From positions 1 to 7,781 of the forward strand of contig CADBLW010000316.1 of the NCBI GenBank assembly GCA_902795625.1: a stretch of 7,781 nt of DNA, read 5' to 3'. Below are positions 6,701 to 7,781 of the stretch, one piece after another. Positions within the stretch are counted from its first letter, which is position 1; each line of letters starts with the position of its first letter. This DNA is from an uncultured Lachnospiraceae bacterium (GTDB taxonomy: Bacteria > Bacillota > Clostridia > Lachnospirales > Lachnospiraceae). The translations under genes were made by a program, and so were the position numbers. The notes under the pieces are model-generated. The model had not been told where the DNA came from. It was given only the letters and a program-made list of their open reading frames with translations, and searched no databases.

Positions 6701-6759
6701 AGAGGAAACGACTGAGCGGACCGATGGCGCCGGAGGATTTTACGAACCTGATCTCGTAA
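3703..6759 (+). CDS. Large cytoplasmic PAS-GGDEF-GAF-PAS-GGDEF-EAL protein with degenerate c-di-GMP domains
   Basis: A 1018-residue soluble protein without membrane segments. Approximate order: charged coiled coil (9-30), PAS (31-145), GGDEF-like domain (155-315), Pro/Gln-rich linker (325-350), GAF (353-515), PAS (528-636), GGDEF-like domain (638-800), EAL-like domain (810-1018). GGDEF 1 keeps D-P-V-T-G-L, D193, GH and GD, but its signature is EDDVF (234-238) with no RxxD inhibitory site. GGDEF 2 reads SGADF (715-719) and has lost the metal-binding Asp residues (FSFPQF) and the GH/GD residues. The EAL domain keeps FFQP and GAEALVRW (E845), but has ISLGSS for the usual V-N-L-S, IELVIPD for E-I-T-E, DIDNY for DDFG, and stops ~30 residues after YIKQN, without the usual AEGVE and QGY segments. 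It is therefore probably not a cyclase or phosphodiesterase. The second PAS has C568, C579-x2-C582 and C623-x2-C626. Start ATG 3703 follows GGAGG by 5 bases. Signalling role inferred; ligand unknown. Confidence 0.9.
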   Translation: MEENRETGRTDRERIRELEQELEQQKAKYRIISGMVQCGLWEYGIATGELVQSRRVEGMAPGDRLRIPDFRRTMSESGLIAKEDAEIFSALCDSMEHGDEAFSFDLRAYVDEKTRIWLRYEGYTVYSDDGAPLKVIGRTLNVSDEKEEENVVIREAETDPVTGLYTQVSLQDRLEEIIRTSGEKERFALYVLDVDDFSSITGEWGHAYGDYVLEKLAKGLQSVFMDSDAMARIEDDVFVMIKTGVKGPADVYSAARAVAKAAERIDLKKGNALKVSMGVSIFPLDGRDYTSLYRKAVIALEETKKNPANVCTMYEEALSLHQQYKPKRETPPQPQKTEAQKVVAAQQSSKYGPVEKYIVNKTFDMLAGSGTGAEEVVQIFEEIGKYYKYRRIYTIQYDVRKQLAKVRYDWESEKNPYYPQFDRVVRENYDSIRARFANDRLFLSLNTAQLGIVMPEEIRGLYGNSSLFQYVIIDNDETFACICFEKEADRSWSKEEQDVLINLSKLLAIYIERARTKEMLADELKYTHAIIENQQITSYAVIPETMELVYVGDYTGRQYPLAHSGEHCYSAIMGRNSVCQNCPVAALGERDKVHTTETYYTKQKRWISTTASRVTGEDGEKQCLVCWSDVTEFVERVRSKDALTGQLTAEKFEADATRYVSEHPRASRCMAYFSFPQFHDLNEVWGYQVCNEILRVFASTVASMLRTDELLARISGADFVMMLDYEDRERTQARVEMILQSANTAVLRLYPDLQLNVWCGLYRFQNKEDTVPAAVEKANRARKAVGSMNSIATIAVNYEAGDAEQKNSFRAFVENSMRDALTNREFKVFFQPKRDPATDKVIGAEALVRWITSEGQVLEPGSFMPIFEENGFVTELDYYVHKETFRLVREWLENGVNPPVISLGSSWQYMFSADFVSRINFLLQRYNVPADRIELVIPDGMSEANMNSVMEVLTALQEIGFVVDIDNYLARCSLKSRTRDLPANYIKQNPELASRIAALERKRLSGPMAPEDFTNLIS

Positions 6760-6766
6760 GTTTTTT
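6740..6766 (+). terminator. Weak terminator-like hairpin overlapping the stop codon
   Basis: TTACGA (6740-6745) and TCGTAA (6754-6759, including the stop codon) can pair around an 8-base loop and are followed by G and six T. The stem is short and AT-rich, so it would be a weak terminator at best. No better terminator is visible after the signalling gene. Confidence 0.3.
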
Positions 6767-6812
6767 CGCAGGTTTCAGGCAAGATTTCCGGGGTTTGAAC
6801 GCGGTCGGATAT

Positions 6813-6833
6813 TGGGGAAATGCATTTTCCCCA
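6813..6833. repeat. 8-bp hairpin in the spacer upstream of tig
   Basis: TGGGGAAA (6813-6820) pairs perfectly with TTTCCCCA (6826-6833) around the loop TGCAT. No T-tract follows on the plus strand, so it is not a classic terminator, though it may stabilise the 3' end of the upstream transcript or block exonucleases. Role uncertain. Confidence 0.4.
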
Positions 6834-6864
6834 TGAATCACGGGCCGAAACGGGCCGATTACAT

Positions 6865-6897
6865 ACCGATAGTGCACCGATAACGCACAAATAACGC
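6865..6897 (+). repeat. Three imperfect 11-bp tandem units upstream of the tig promoter
   Basis: The units ACCGATAGTGC, ACCGATAACGC and ACAAATAACGC follow one another without gaps and end 18 bases before the tig -35 box. Each is about one helical turn, so repeated protein sites on one DNA face are possible, but three imperfect copies can also be simple slippage. Confidence 0.5.
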
Positions 6898-6915
6898 ACT
6901 TTCTGCAAGAATTTC

Positions 6916-6944
6916 TTGAAATGCGTATAAGGCTATGGTATACT
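6916..6944 (+). promoter_or_regulatory. Sigma-A type promoter for tig with extended -10
   Basis: TTGAAA (6916-6921), a 17-base spacer and TATACT (6939-6944), with TG one base before the -10 box, match the housekeeping consensus well. The start is predicted near 6951, giving a leader of about 48 bases. A 13-bp palindrome (6906-6918, CAAGAA-T-TTCTTG) overlaps the -35 box and could bind a regulator. tig therefore appears to be transcribed independently of the signalling gene. Confidence 0.8.
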
Positions 6945-6998
6945 ATACACTCGTTGAATTCTAACACGACGAACCGACAGTAAGGAGGATATACCGCA

Positions 6999-7781
6999 AT
7001 GGGTTTTCAGGTTGAAGATTTAGGCAAGAATATGATGAAGCTTGTCATCGAGTCGACCCCGGAGGAGTTCGAGGCCGCAGTCAAGAAGGCCTACGAGAAG
7101 AACAAGAACAAGATCAGCATCCAGGGCTTCCGCAAGGGCAAGGCACCGTACGCAATGGTTGTCAAGATGTACGGCAAGGAGATGTTCTATGAGGATGCTG
7201 CGAACCTCATCATTCCGGATGCTTACGAGGCAGCTGCAAAGGATTGCGGCTTTGAGATCGTTTCGAGACCGGAGATCGATGTGACGCAGATCGGCGGAGA
7301 CAAGCCGTTCATCTTCACCGCAACGGTAGCGAAGAAGCCTGAGGTTACCCTCGGCGAGTACAAGGGCCTTGAGGTTGCGAAGCAGGAGATTGCCGCAACG
7401 GACGAGGAGATCGACGCCGAGATCAAGAAGGAGCAGGAGAAGAACGCCAAGGAGATCAACATCGAGGATCGTGCGATCATCGAGGGAGATACCGCAACCA
7501 TCGATTACGAGGGTTTTGTGGACGGCGTAGCGTTCGAGGGCGGCAAGGGTGAGAACCATCCGCTTGTGATCGGCTCCCACAGCTTCATCCCCGGATTTGA
7601 GGAAGGCCTCATCGGAAAGACCCTCGGCGAGGAGTGCGATGTCGAGGTTACGTTCCCCGAGGAGTACCATGCGAAGGAGCTTGCCGGCAAGGCTGCAGTC
7701 TTCAAGTGCAAGGTAAACAAGATTACGGCGAAGGAGCTTCCGGAGATCGACGACGAGTTCGCTTCCGAAGTTTCCGATTAC
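6999..7781 (+). CDS. tig: Trigger factor, ribosome-associated chaperone and prolyl isomerase (3' partial)
   Basis: The first 261 residues are visible and the frame is still open at the right edge; full-length family members have about 430 residues. Trigger factor binds the ribosome near the exit tunnel and shields new polypeptides. The N-terminal ribosome-binding domain carries the family signature GFRKGKAP (43-50), the loop that contacts ribosomal protein L23. A linker follows, then the FKBP-type prolyl isomerase domain (about 160-243; GDTATIDYEGFVDG, then FIPGFEEGLIG). The start of the C-terminal chaperone domain (LPEIDDEFASEVSDY) is present. The ATG at 6999 follows AAGGAGG by 10 bases, and the N terminus aligns with the usual M-x-x-Q-V-E-x-L form. 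In many Bacillota tig is followed by clpP and clpX; that cannot be seen here. No unusual residues noticed. Confidence 0.97.
   Translation, partial: MGFQVEDLGKNMMKLVIESTPEEFEAAVKKAYEKNKNKISIQGFRKGKAPYAMVVKMYGKEMFYEDAANLIIPDAYEAAAKDCGFEIVSRPEIDVTQIGGDKPFIFTATVAKKPEVTLGEYKGLEVAKQEIAATDEEIDAEIKKEQEKNAKEINIEDRAIIEGDTATIDYEGFVDGVAFEGGKGENHPLVIGSHSFIPGFEEGLIGKTLGEECDVEVTFPEEYHAKELAGKAAVFKCKVNKITAKELPEIDDEFASEVSDY

Noticed and set aside
6841..6858. CGGGCCGA repeated twice upstream of tig, considered as a hairpin or repeat element
   Set aside because: It is only an 8-base direct repeat with a possible 4-bp GGCC stem; too little to call a separate feature.

Overview
The window looks like chromosomal DNA from a GC-rich anaerobic Bacillota species, most likely a member of the Lachnospiraceae or a close clostridial relative. 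This is inferred from the combination of genes (a small Cys-rich DUF6171-type protein, a cytoplasmic GH51 arabinofuranosidase, a large PAS/GGDEF/EAL protein with a Cys-bearing PAS domain, and an LRR/beta-helix protein), from strong AGGAGG ribosome binding sites, and from sigma-A-type promoters in AT-rich spacers between GC-rich genes. I cannot name the genus. I see no insertion sequence, phage gene, CRISPR array, tRNA or rRNA.

Layout. Positions 2-787 (+) are the 3' end of a gene for a repeat-rich, probably surface or secreted protein with leucine-rich repeats followed by beta-helix-like N-x-G-T repeats. A strong hairpin at 838-867 ends this gene and can also serve the convergent minus-strand unit. 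That unit (2664 down to 914) is a GH51 alpha-L-arabinofuranosidase followed by a DUF6171-type protein; their stop and start codons share one base (TAATG). The 319-base spacer 2665-2983 holds two divergent promoters, each with a TTGTTT -35 box and a 17-base spacer. It also holds a perfect 12-bp inverted repeat and four copies of the heptamer TCCGACG. Rightward lies a DJ-1/PfpI family gene (2984-3529), then a structured 173-base leader without an obvious promoter, then a 1018-residue PAS-GGDEF-GAF-PAS-GGDEF-EAL protein (3703-6759). After a 239-base spacer with hairpins, an 11-bp repeat and a very good promoter, the trigger factor gene (tig) starts at 6999 and runs off the end of the window.

How the genes fit together. 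The GH51 enzyme would release arabinose from imported arabinoxylan or arabinan oligosaccharides in the cytoplasm; the role of the coupled DUF6171 protein is unknown. The DJ-1 protein and trigger factor are household stress or protein-quality genes. The large signalling protein has lost the signature residues in both GGDEF domains and in a truncated EAL domain, so it is more likely a sensor, receptor or scaffold than a c-di-GMP enzyme.

I found no clearly new multi-gene system. The points most worth a second look are the triple-degenerate c-di-GMP-type protein with its Cys-bearing PAS domain, the motif cluster in the divergent promoter region, and the GH51-DUF6171 coupling.
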